From assembly GCA_017540385.1 (NCBI GenBank), contig JAFYBD010000157.1:1-6257 (forward strand): a DNA stretch of 6,257 nt, given 5' to 3'. Each line of letters begins with the position of its first letter. Position 1 is the first letter of the stretch. Made by a program: the position numbers and the translations under genes. Source of the stretch: Lentisphaeria bacterium. GTDB taxonomy: Bacteria > Verrucomicrobiota > Lentisphaeria > Victivallales > UBA1829. Under the pieces are notes generated by a model. The model was given only the letters and a program-made list of their open reading frames with translations. It had not been told where the DNA came from and did no database searches. This document shows, piece by piece, positions 1 through 5,515 of the stretch.

Positions 1-1
1 A

Positions 2-94
2 AAATGCTGCGCCCTTGTTTCCGAATTCGTGGGCGCTGCGGACATTGCGGAAAAGGTCCATTCCGTGCGCAATGCCATGCATGGCGCGGCATAA
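2..94 (+). CDS. C-terminal fragment of an unidentified protein entering from the left edge
   Basis: The frame beginning at base 2 is open from the window edge to a TAA at 92-94 and encodes about 30 residues, ending in VHSVRNAMHGAA. Its composition (Ala, Val, Glu, balanced charge, mostly G/C-ending codons) looks like real protein and better than the other two frames here, which give Cys/Arg/Pro-rich text. The stretch looks helical. The fragment is too short to assign a family or function. The next gene starts 37 nt downstream on the same strand, so the two may share a transcript. The alternative is that this is non-coding and open by chance over 30 codons. Confidence 0.5.
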   Translation, partial: KCCALVSEFVGAADIAEKVHSVRNAMHGAA

Positions 95-131
95 CCCTTT
101 TTTTCAGCCATCTTCCTCACAGGCTCCTGCC

Positions 132-602
132 ATGAAAACGATCCTGCTGCGGAAGGACTGGATGTCGCGTCCGATCCTCGCGAAGGAGGACGTCGCGAAC
201 GGGCTTCCGGCCGGATACGAGCGGTTCGTCTTCAAGCTCCCGGAGACTGCTCAATCGGCCGGGCCGGGGGAGAAAGTCGAAGCCGAGTGCGCGGAGAAGC
301 TCTTCCTGACCTCGATGTGCCTGCAGATACTCCGCGTGAAACACCGCCGGATCGTGGCGTTCATCCGCCCGAACGAGCTCTGGCTGGAGCCGATGCCCGA
401 CGGGCTCGCTCCGGCGTTCCCCGGACCCGAAAACGACCCGGAACGCGATTTCTTCCTGAAGGCGCTGGACGTGATGGGGATCGTAGTGGAACACAAGGAA
501 GACGTGCGATGTCTGCCCGACGGGTCGTTCTACCTGCCGCTGGTGGAGAACGGCGTCCCGATGAAGGTTTTCCTGGGCGCGACGTTCGAGGGCGAGGCCT
601 GA
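132..602 (+). CDS. Hypothetical protein, 156 aa, no family recognised
   Basis: I do not recognise this protein. It begins MKTILLRKDW and ends FLGATFEGEA, with no signal peptide, membrane segment or obvious metal-binding motif, so it is probably cytoplasmic. It has a mixed alpha/beta look: strand-like stretches such as RIVAFIRP and GSFYLPLV lie around a central helix rich in Glu and Cys. Two acidic stretches (PGPENDPERDF and the C-terminus) make it mildly acidic overall. The chosen ATG has only a weak AGG eight bases upstream. An in-frame ATG at 162 has a better Shine-Dalgarno (AAGGA, 153-157, with a short 4-nt spacer) and would give a 146-aa protein starting MSRPILAKED. Extension further upstream would run into the preceding gene's tail. 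Codon use matches the surrounding genes. It lies 37 nt after the left-edge fragment, so it may be the last gene of an operon starting outside the window. Confidence 0.75.
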   Translation: MKTILLRKDWMSRPILAKEDVANGLPAGYERFVFKLPETAQSAGPGEKVEAECAEKLFLTSMCLQILRVKHRRIVAFIRPNELWLEPMPDGLAPAFPGPENDPERDFFLKALDVMGIVVEHKEDVRCLPDGSFYLPLVENGVPMKVFLGATFEGEA

Positions 603-686
603 CGTCCGCGCGCTCCCGTCGCAGACACGTCCCGCATCCGCGCCGAAACACCGTCCGCAAATCCGCGGAAAAATCCCCCTCTCCGC

Positions 687-715
687 TTGATTTTTCGCCC
701 TTTTTGAGGTATATT
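687..715 (+). promoter_or_regulatory. Sigma70-type promoter for tRNA-Val and probably aspS
   Basis: A TTGATT box (687-692, 4 of 6 to consensus) and a TATATT box (710-715, 5 of 6) are separated by exactly 17 bases. They lie in a short AT-rich island within otherwise GC-rich DNA. The predicted transcription start near 722 is about ten bases before the mature 5' end of the tRNA, a typical short tRNA leader. TATTAT at 712-717 is an overlapping alternative -10 box with a 19-base spacer. The 85 bases between the preceding stop codon and this promoter contain no hairpin with a T-run. Confidence 0.7.
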
Positions 716-731
716 ATATCTTCAATCTTAT

Positions 732-805
732 GGGCGATTAGCTCAGCTGGTTAGAGCGTCATGCTTACACCGTGAATGTCGGCGGTTCGAACCCGTCATC
801 GCCCA
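732..805 (+). tRNA. tRNA-Val, anticodon UAC
   Basis: A complete cloverleaf can be drawn. The acceptor stem GGGCGAT (732-738) pairs with ATCGCCC (798-804), with discriminator A805. The D-arm GCTC/GAGC carries an AGCTGGTTA loop. The anticodon stem TCATG/CGTGA (one G-T pair) closes the loop CTTACAC, which places the anticodon TAC at 766-768, reading GUA and other valine codons. The variable loop has five bases, and the T-arm GGCGG/CCGTC has the loop TTCGAAC. The sequence resembles known bacterial tRNA-Val. The 3' CCA is not encoded (TGT follows), so CCA must be added by tRNA nucleotidyltransferase. It is followed after 45 nt by aspS with no terminator, suggesting the two are co-transcribed and separated by tRNA 3' processing. 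Confidence 0.97.
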
Positions 806-850
806 TGTTCCCCGGTCATTTTCAACCAATCAGATACAACGGAGACACTC

Positions 851-2740
851 ATGCACGAATTCAGAACCCATACCTGTGGAGAACTGAGAAAAAGCGACGT
901 CGGGATCACCGCCCGGCTTTCCGGCTGGATTCACAGCGTCCGCGACCACGGCGGCGTCATCTTCATCGACCTGCGCGACCATTACGGCAAGACCCAGGTG
1001 GTCATCGACCCGACCAAGGAGTTCTACCGCGAGCTCGAACGCTGGCGCGTGGAGACGGTCGTGTGCTTCACCGGCAAAGTCGTCGCCCGCACGGCCGAGA
1101 CCGTGAACCCGAAGATCGCCACCGGCGAAATCGAACTCGTCGCAGAGGAAATGACCGTGCTCGGCGAGACCGAACAGCTGCCGTTCCTGGTCGCGAAGGA
1201 CGAGGACGCCCCCGAAGCGCTCCGACTGAAATACCGCTTCCTCGACCTCCGCCGCGAAGATCTCCACAACCACATCGTGATGCGCGCCAAGCTCATCGAA
1301 GCGCTCCGCCGCAAGATGTGGGACCTCGGGTTCACCGAATACCAGACCCCGATCCTCACCAGCAGCTCCCCGGAAGGCGCGCGCGACTACCTCGTGCCGA
1401 GCCGCGTCCACCCCGGCAAATTCTACGCCCTGCCCCAGGCTCCGCAGCAGTTCAAGCAGCTGCTCATGGTGGCCGGGTTCGACCGTTACTTCCAGATCGC
1501 CCCGTGCTTCCGCGACGAGGACGCCCGCGCGGACCGTTCCCCGGGCGAGTTCTACCAGCTCGACATTGAGATGAGCTACGCCACGCAGGACGACATCTTC
1601 GCGATCCTGGAGGACCTCCTCACGGACATCTTCCCGAAGTTCACGACCAAGCAGATCAGCCCCGCGCCGTTCCCCCGGATCCCGTTCCGCGAGTCCATGG
1701 AGCGTTACGGCACGGACAAGCCCGACCTCCGCAACCCGCTCGAAATGATCGACGTGACCGACGTCTTCAAGGACAGCGGATTCCAGGCGTTCTCGAAGAC
1801 GGTCGCCTCCGGCGGCGTGGTGAAGGCCATCAAGGTCTCCGGCATCGCCAAGGCCGACAATCCCCAGCCGCGCAGATTCTACGACGAGATGATCGCGTTC
1901 GCGCAGGAAAACGGCGCGAAGGGCATGGCCTACATCATCTGGAGCGCAGGCGAGACGAAGAGCCCGATCGTGAAGTTCCTCACCGGCAACGAACTTCCCA
2001 CGCTCGCAGAAAAGGCCGGCATCCAGGACGGCGACGTGCTGTTCTTCCTGGCCGACAAGCGCGCGCTCGTGAACTCCGTCGGAGGCAAGGTCATCGCCGA
2101 GCTCGGACGGCGTCTCGGCCTCATCGACCCGAACGTCTTCAAGTTCTGCTGGATCGTCGATTTCCCGATGTTCGAGACCGACGAGGAGACCGGCGCGCTG
2201 ATCTTCTGCCACAATCCCTTCTCCATGCCCCAAGGCGGGATGAAGGCCGTCGAGACGCAGGATCCGCTGGACATCGTGGCGTACCAGTACGACATCGTGT
2301 GCAACGGCATCGAGCTGTCCTCCGGCGCGATCCGCAACCATCAGCCCGAACTCATGTACAAGCTCTTCGAGATGTGCGGCTACACCCGCGAAGTCGTCGA
2401 CGACAAGTTCGGCGGCATGATCCGCGCGTTCAAGCTTGGCGCGCCTCCGCACGGAGGAATCGCCCCCGGCGTCGACCGCATGGCCATGCTCCTCGCCGAC
2501 GCGCCGAACATCCGCGAAGTCATCGCTTTCCCGTTCAACCAGCAGGCCGAGGACCTCATGATGAACGCCCCCGCGGCCGTCGACATGAAGCAGCTGCGCG
2601 AGCTCCGCGTGATCCCCGTCCCGCCCGAGCTCAAATACGAAGAGACGTTCAAGAAGCTCCTCGCCGAGGCCGAGCGCATCCGCGCCGCCGAAGCGGCCGC
2701 GGCCGCCATGAACGCCTCCGCCCAGCCGGATCAGCAGTGA
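851..2740 (+). CDS. aspS: Aspartate--tRNA ligase (AspRS), probably Asp/Asn type
   Basis: A class II aminoacyl-tRNA synthetase of 629 aa that attaches aspartate to tRNA in the cytoplasm using ATP. Domain order is that of bacterial AspRS. An N-terminal OB-fold anticodon-binding domain (about 1-110) includes GWIHSVRDHGGVIFIDLRD. The class II core follows, with YRFLDLRRE (128-136), GARDYLVPSR (176-185), QAPQQFKQ (196-203) and motif 2 FRDEDARADR (220-229). The bacterial GAD insertion lies at about 290-415, then motif 3 with GVDRM and its catalytic Arg543. The C-terminus has an Ala-rich extension ending AQPDQQ, making the protein somewhat longer than the usual ~590 aa. The ATG at 851 has GGAG at 842-845; the longer open frame would start inside the tRNA gene. 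His33 in RDHGG is the residue type linked to relaxed specificity in non-discriminating enzymes, so it may also charge tRNA-Asn for GatCAB amidation. That is inference. Confidence 0.98.
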   Translation: MHEFRTHTCGELRKSDVGITARLSGWIHSVRDHGGVIFIDLRDHYGKTQVVIDPTKEFYRELERWRVETVVCFTGKVVARTAETVNPKIATGEIELVAEEMTVLGETEQLPFLVAKDEDAPEALRLKYRFLDLRREDLHNHIVMRAKLIEALRRKMWDLGFTEYQTPILTSSSPEGARDYLVPSRVHPGKFYALPQAPQQFKQLLMVAGFDRYFQIAPCFRDEDARADRSPGEFYQLDIEMSYATQDDIFAILEDLLTDIFPKFTTKQISPAPFPRIPFRESMERYGTDKPDLRNPLEMIDVTDVFKDSGFQAFSKTVASGGVVKAIKVSGIAKADNPQPRRFYDEMIAFAQENGAKGMAYIIWSAGETKSPIVKFLTGNELPTLAEKAGIQDGDVLFFLADKRALVNSVGGKVIAELGRRLGLIDPNVFKFCWIVDFPMFETDEETGALIFCHNPFSMPQGGMKAVETQDPLDIVAYQYDIVCNGIELSSGAIRNHQPELMYKLFEMCGYTREVVDDKFGGMIRAFKLGAPPHGGIAPGVDRMAMLLADAPNIREVIAFPFNQQAEDLMMNAPAAVDMKQLRELRVIPVPPELKYEETFKKLLAEAERIRAAEAAAAAMNASAQPDQQ

Positions 2741-2746
2741 TCCGGC
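2725..2746 (+). other. Perfect inverted repeat spanning the aspS stop codon
   Basis: A 9-bp perfect stem (GCCGGATCA at 2725-2733, TGATCCGGC at 2738-2746) closes a 4-base loop GCAG. The aspS TGA stop forms the start of the 3' arm. No T-run follows, so it is not a standard intrinsic terminator. It could protect an mRNA 3' end, attenuate readthrough into the transglycosylase gene, or be chance in GC-rich sequence. Confidence 0.5.
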
Positions 2747-2780
2747 CCGGGTCCGACCCCCGGAGACCGACCCGAGCATC

Positions 2781-3458
2781 ATGACAGCCAAACGCAAACA
2801 GACGATCAAACGGAAGACCGCGCCGAAGGGCGTGAAGCAGAGTCCCCAGCGGAGCACGCTGGCGATTTCCGTGCACAGGACGCAGGCCATGCTCCTGCTC
2901 CTGATCTTCGCGCTCATCGGCGTGCTGCTCGCGTTCGGAGTCTGGAAGGCCGGGTCCATTCTGCTCAGCTATTCCGACCGCACCACGCGCTACGACCGCA
3001 TCATCGTGGCCGCCGGACGCAGGAACGGCGTGTATCCGCCGCTGCTGAAGGCCGTGATCTGGAAGGAGAGCAAATTCGACGCCACCTGCCGCGGCTCCAA
3101 GGGCGAAATCGGCCTCATGCAGGTCATGCCCCAGGCCGCTGTGCGCGATTGGCAGAATACGTTCCAGCGCCACATCCCGTCCGACGGCGCGCTGATGGAC
3201 CCGGAGCTGAACATCGAGATCGGCTCGTGGTTCCTCGGACGCGCCCTGAACCGCTGGAAGGACTACAGCGAGGCTGAGGCGCTCGCGCTGTGCGAGTACA
3301 ACGCCGGCATCCAGCGCGCCGAATCCTGGAAACCGCTCCTCCACGACGGACAGGTCGTGCCGAACATCGACATCGCATCCACACGCAAGTACGTCAAGGA
3401 CATCCTTGAACGGCGTGACGAATATGAACGTGACTGGAAATGGGAGAAACTCAAATGA
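2781..3458 (+). CDS. Membrane-anchored SLT-family lytic transglycosylase
   Basis: A 225-aa peptidoglycan lytic transglycosylase of the soluble lytic transglycosylase (SLT, goose-lysozyme-like) fold, which cleaves the MurNAc-GlcNAc bond with formation of 1,6-anhydro-MurNAc. Residues 1-33 are strongly basic (KRKQTIKRK), and residues 36-62 form one hydrophobic helix, giving an N-in signal anchor with the catalytic domain outside the cytoplasm. The family signature is clear: IWKESKFDA with catalytic Glu96, then GSKGEIGLMQVMP (105-117), and ALCEYNAG (169-176). A cysteine (171) stands where Ala or similar is common in the last motif. The protein is short, essentially anchor plus catalytic domain with no added binding domain. 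The ATG is 40 nt after aspS with a poorly placed GGAG (2762-2765), so expression may be modest or depend on coupling. The stop overlaps the start of the next gene by 4 nt. The specific Mlt/Slt subfamily cannot be settled by eye. Confidence 0.94.
   Translation: MTAKRKQTIKRKTAPKGVKQSPQRSTLAISVHRTQAMLLLLIFALIGVLLAFGVWKAGSILLSYSDRTTRYDRIIVAAGRRNGVYPPLLKAVIWKESKFDATCRGSKGEIGLMQVMPQAAVRDWQNTFQRHIPSDGALMDPELNIEIGSWFLGRALNRWKDYSEAEALALCEYNAGIQRAESWKPLLHDGQVVPNIDIASTRKYVKDILERRDEYERDWKWEKLK
3442..3446 (+). promoter_or_regulatory. Shine-Dalgarno GGGAG that sets the start of the DUF3047-like gene
   Basis: GGGAG lies inside the end of the transglycosylase gene, eight bases before the ATG at 3455. It fixes that start over the in-frame ATG at 3440, which would add five residues ahead of a clean signal peptide. 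The ATGA overlap and internal Shine-Dalgarno point to translational coupling. Confidence 0.75.
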
Positions 3459-4222
3459 AGAATCGCTTCCGCACCATCCGCACGGCCGCCATCGCAGCGG
3501 CCGTCCTCGCCCCCAGCCTGTTCCTCGCCTCCGGTCTCGGAGCGAAGGACAAGGAACCCGCCCGCCACTGGGATTTCTCCTCGGCCAAGCTCGACAAGGA
3601 AGGCATCCCCGAGGGCTGGAGCTACCGGGGCAAACCCGGCACGCCCGACGTGAAATACGAGATCGTGGAGGACAAGGAGCTGAAGCACAAGGTCCTGCAC
3701 ATCACCTCCGACAAGGCGTCCGGCGTCATCATGATCGACTGCTCCGACGTCGACCTCGACAAATACCCCGTCATGCGCTGGCGCTGGAAAGCAGTCACGC
3801 TCCCGACCGGCGCCGACGCCACGGTCAAGTCCAAGGACGACCAGGGCATCGCCGTCTACGTCGGCTACGGCAGGCTCACGCAGAGCAGCATCTCCTACAA
3901 CTGGCAGACCGAGACCCCGAAGGGCAAGTCCGGCCACTCCACCTACAACTGGGTCGTGGACGTGGACTGGTTCACCCTGCGCGACAAGAACGACAAGATG
4001 GACACCTGGTTCGAAGAGGAAGTCAACGTCCGCGACGACATGAAGAAGATCTTCAAGAAGATCCCCTCCAGCTGGGCGCTCAGCATCTCCTCGAACAGCC
4101 AGTACACCGAATCGAAGGCCGACGTCTATCTGGACTACGTCGAGTTCGTCGAGAAGAAGAAGGCGGACGAGAAGAAAGACGAGAAGGCCAAGGACGAAGA
4201 GAAGAAAGACGGGAAGAAGTAA
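3455..4222 (+). CDS. Secreted DUF3047-like protein with Lys/Glu-rich tail
   Basis: A 255-aa exported protein. Residues 1-30 are a Sec signal peptide: basic MKNRFRTIR, a hydrophobic Ala-rich core, and probable cleavage after Ala30 (SGLGA/KD). There is no lipobox cysteine, so it is likely a soluble periplasmic protein. The mature part begins with a HWDFSSAKLDKEGIPEGW stretch typical of beta-sandwich carbohydrate-binding-like proteins. It continues with a pattern I associate with DUF3047: a W-x-W core (MRWRWKA, 107-113) followed by LPTGAD, the DDQ segment at 128-130, YVGYG, SYNW (147-150), and a late YLDYVEFVE strand. DUF3047 has no established biochemical function to my knowledge, and I assign the family from motif memory only. 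Residues 233-255 are almost purely Lys, Glu and Asp. Start overlap with the transglycosylase suggests a shared envelope role (inference). A strong terminator follows 38 nt after the stop. Confidence 0.82.
   Translation: MKNRFRTIRTAAIAAAVLAPSLFLASGLGAKDKEPARHWDFSSAKLDKEGIPEGWSYRGKPGTPDVKYEIVEDKELKHKVLHITSDKASGVIMIDCSDVDLDKYPVMRWRWKAVTLPTGADATVKSKDDQGIAVYVGYGRLTQSSISYNWQTETPKGKSGHSTYNWVVDVDWFTLRDKNDKMDTWFEEEVNVRDDMKKIFKKIPSSWALSISSNSQYTESKADVYLDYVEFVEKKKADEKKDEKAKDEEKKDGKK
4169..4210 (+). repeat. Short direct repeat in the charged 3' end of the DUF3047-like gene
   Basis: GAGAAGAAAGAC occurs exactly at 4169-4180 and again at 4199-4210, 30 bases apart and in the same reading frame. It encodes the EKKD units of the charged tail. 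The spacing keeps frame, so slippage between copies would add or remove ten residues without disrupting the protein. Confidence 0.6.
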
Positions 4223-4259
4223 TTCTCATCCGGTCACCCCCTCCCCTGAAAAGAAAGAA

Positions 4260-4300
4260 CCCGGCGCAGTGGTTTTTGCCATTGCGCCGGGATATTTTTT
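4260..4300 (+). terminator. Strong rho-independent terminator, probably bidirectional
   Basis: CCCGGCGCA (4260-4268) pairs perfectly with TGCGCCGGG (4283-4291). The stem extends inward through GTGG/CCAT (one G-T pair) to a TTTTTG loop, giving about 13 bp. It is followed by ATATTTTTT (4292-4300), which ends the plus-strand aspS unit. On the minus strand the bases after the same hairpin read TTCTTTCTTTTC, also T-rich, so it can serve the convergent LOG-family gene ending at 4319. Confidence 0.93.
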
Positions 4301-4318
4301 GCAAACGTATCGGATGGA

Positions 4319-5032
4319 TCAGATGTCTTTCCGGACCGTGGTCTTCACGCCCCGGCTGTGGTGGACGCGCCTGATGTAGTTGAACGCGTCTTCGGCGTTG
4401 TCAGCCACATAGAAGAGGTCCAGGTCGTCCTCGTTGATCATCTTGTCGCGGAGCATCGTGGTGCGGAACCAGTCGAAGAGCGGGCTCCAGTATTCCTTCC
4501 CGACGGCCACCAGCGGCACGGTGCGGACTTTGCTGGTCTGGATGAGCGTGAGGGCCTCGGAGAATTCGTCGAGCGTGCCGAACCCGCCGGGATAGACCGC
4601 GATGGCCACGGCGTACTTCAGGAAACAGACCTTGCGCACGAAGAAATAGCGGAAATCCAGATCTTCGGTCTGGTACGTGTTCGGATGCTGCTCCATCGGC
4701 AGCTTGATGTTCAGCCCCACGGAATCGCCGTTCTTGTTCCACGCGCCGCGGTTGGCCGCCTCCATGATGCCGGGGCCGCCGCCCGTGAGCACGCCGTAAC
4801 CGGCATCCGTGAGCAGTTCGCCCAGGCGGACGCAATCCTGATACACCGGGTCCTCGGGCTTGATCCGCGCGGAACCGAAGACGGACACGAGGTTGCGGTG
4901 TTTCGCCATGGTCTCGAAGGAATCGACGAACTCGGCCATGATGCGGAAGATGCGCCACGGCTCCTCGATGTTCAGACCGTAGAGTTCGGAGAACCCGCCG
5001 TCGCCACCGCACAAATTAGCACTGCCGGACAT
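4319..5032 (-). CDS. LOG-family protein (TIGR00730-like), probable nucleotide 5'-monophosphate phosphoribohydrolase
   Basis: A 237-aa cytoplasmic Rossmann-fold protein of the LOG family, once annotated 'lysine decarboxylase-like'. Known members hydrolyse the N-glycosidic bond of cytokinin riboside monophosphates or purine nucleotides such as AMP. Visible family features are VSVFGSARI (49-57), the nucleotide loop GGGPGIMEAANRGA (84-97), the RK pair at 133-134, and PGGFGTLDE (148-156), whose Glu156 matches the catalytic Glu of characterised LOG enzymes. About 45 residues precede the core, including a Gly-rich start. An in-frame GTG at 5041 is possible, but the ATG at 5032 has an excellent GAGGTGA five bases upstream and is chosen. 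It lies ten bases after gcvH and is almost certainly co-transcribed and coupled with it. The true substrate (AMP, other NMP, or cytokinin-type nucleotide) cannot be read from sequence. Confidence 0.93.
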   Translation of the reverse strand: MSGSANLCGGDGGFSELYGLNIEEPWRIFRIMAEFVDSFETMAKHRNLVSVFGSARIKPEDPVYQDCVRLGELLTDAGYGVLTGGGPGIMEAANRGAWNKNGDSVGLNIKLPMEQHPNTYQTEDLDFRYFFVRKVCFLKYAVAIAVYPGGFGTLDEFSEALTLIQTSKVRTVPLVAVGKEYWSPLFDWFRTTMLRDKMINEDDLDLFYVADNAEDAFNYIRRVHHSRGVKTTVRKDI

Positions 5033-5037
5033 CCTGG

Positions 5038-5044
5038 TCACCTC
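5038..5044 (-). promoter_or_regulatory. Shine-Dalgarno GAGGTGA of the LOG-family gene, overlapping the gcvH stop
   Basis: Read on the minus strand, GAGGTGA is a seven-base match to the anti-Shine-Dalgarno and sits five bases before the ATG at 5032. It shares its first two bases with the gcvH TGA stop (5045-5043). This spacing rules against the GTG at 5041, which lies within the motif itself. A ribosome terminating on gcvH would uncover or reuse this site. Confidence 0.85.
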
Positions 5045-5417
5045 ACAGGGTCTTCAGGTATTCGACGTACTCTTCTTCCGTCATCAGGTCTTCGATCTCG
5101 GCCAGGTCGATATTGTCGAGCTTGAAGAGCCAGCCTTTTTCCTCCGCGCTCTCGCTGATGAGCGCCGGATAGTCGTCGAGCGCATGGTTCACGGCCGTGA
5201 CGGTCCCGCTGACGGGGGAGAAGACTTCGGACGACGCTTTCACCGACTCGATCGTGCCGGCGCTGTCGCCGCCGATGAGGTCGGTCCCTTCGCGGGGAAG
5301 TTCGACGAACGTGATGTCTCCAAGCTCTTCCGCTGCACATGCGGAGATCCCGACGATGGCTTCGTCGTCTCCGTCGGTCTTCACCCATTCGTGTGTTCTT
5401 GAGTAGTATTTGTCCAT
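5043..5417 (-). CDS. gcvH: Glycine cleavage system H protein (lipoyl carrier)
   Basis: A 124-aa protein of normal GcvH length. GcvH carries the aminomethyl group from glycine decarboxylase (P protein) to the T protein on a lipoyl-lysine, and is reoxidised by lipoamide dehydrogenase. It can also be the entry point for octanoyl/lipoyl groups in lipoate synthesis. Family features are the N-terminal YYSRTHEWVK, VGISACAAEELGDITFVELP (22-41), the lipoylation site TIESVKAS with Lys60, and SPVSGTV. The C-terminus ends EEYVEYLKTL, a typical GcvH end. The frame is open upstream to 5549, but the ATG at 5417 begins exactly at the conserved family start and has AAGGA upstream. The slightly unusual 'SACAAEE' replaces the more common 'TDYAQ' type. 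No gcvT, gcvP or lipoate gene is in the window, so it is a detached gcvH. It heads a unit with the LOG-family gene. Confidence 0.96.
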   Translation of the reverse strand: MDKYYSRTHEWVKTDGDDEAIVGISACAAEELGDITFVELPREGTDLIGGDSAGTIESVKASSEVFSPVSGTVTAVNHALDDYPALISESAEEKGWLFKLDNIDLAEIEDLMTEEEYVEYLKTL

Positions 5418-5463
5418 ACGTTTGGTTCCTTCTGGGAAAAGGGTTGCTGATAGCTCGTATAGA

Positions 5464-5491
5464 AATAAAGCATATATCTCCCCATTGTCAA
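5464..5491 (-). promoter_or_regulatory. Sigma70-type promoter of gcvH
   Basis: On the minus strand a perfect TTGACA (5491-5486) is followed after 16 bases by TTTATT (5469-5464). The latter is preceded by TG one base away, an extended -10 arrangement that would compensate for the weak -10. Predicted start is near 5457, giving a leader of about 40 nt, too short for a glycine riboswitch. The region is notably AT-rich compared with its surroundings. Confidence 0.72.
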
Positions 5492-5515
5492 GCCGAGTTT
5501 CAACAAAACCTCCAC

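Noticed and set aside
603..686. Possible terminator or small RNA between the 156-aa gene and the tRNA promoter
   Set aside because: The only palindrome seen is TCCGCGGA near 664, with a short A-run after it on plus. There is no stem-loop with a T-run and no coding-like frame.
732..805. Use of the tRNA gene as an integration site for a mobile element
   Set aside because: No repeated tRNA 3' end, integrase gene or composition change is present. The tRNA is followed directly by aspS.
776..850. Upstream extension of the aspS frame to an ATG at 776
   Set aside because: It would begin inside tRNA-Val. The ATG at 851 has its own Shine-Dalgarno and starts at the family's normal N-terminus.
830..2959. 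A very long open frame (709 codons) antisense to aspS and into the transglycosylase gene
   Set aside because: It is a mirror effect of GC-rich codons in aspS. The translation is low-complexity Val/Asp/Glu/Leu/Arg text without family motifs, while the plus strand has unmistakable AspRS motifs.
4358..5125. A 255-codon plus-strand open frame opposite the LOG-family gene and gcvH
   Set aside because: It is a shadow of the real minus-strand genes, with repetitive Val/Glu/His/Arg composition and no family motif.
5418..5457. Possible glycine riboswitch in the gcvH leader
   Set aside because: The predicted leader is only about 40 nt and has none of the paired structure a glycine aptamer needs.
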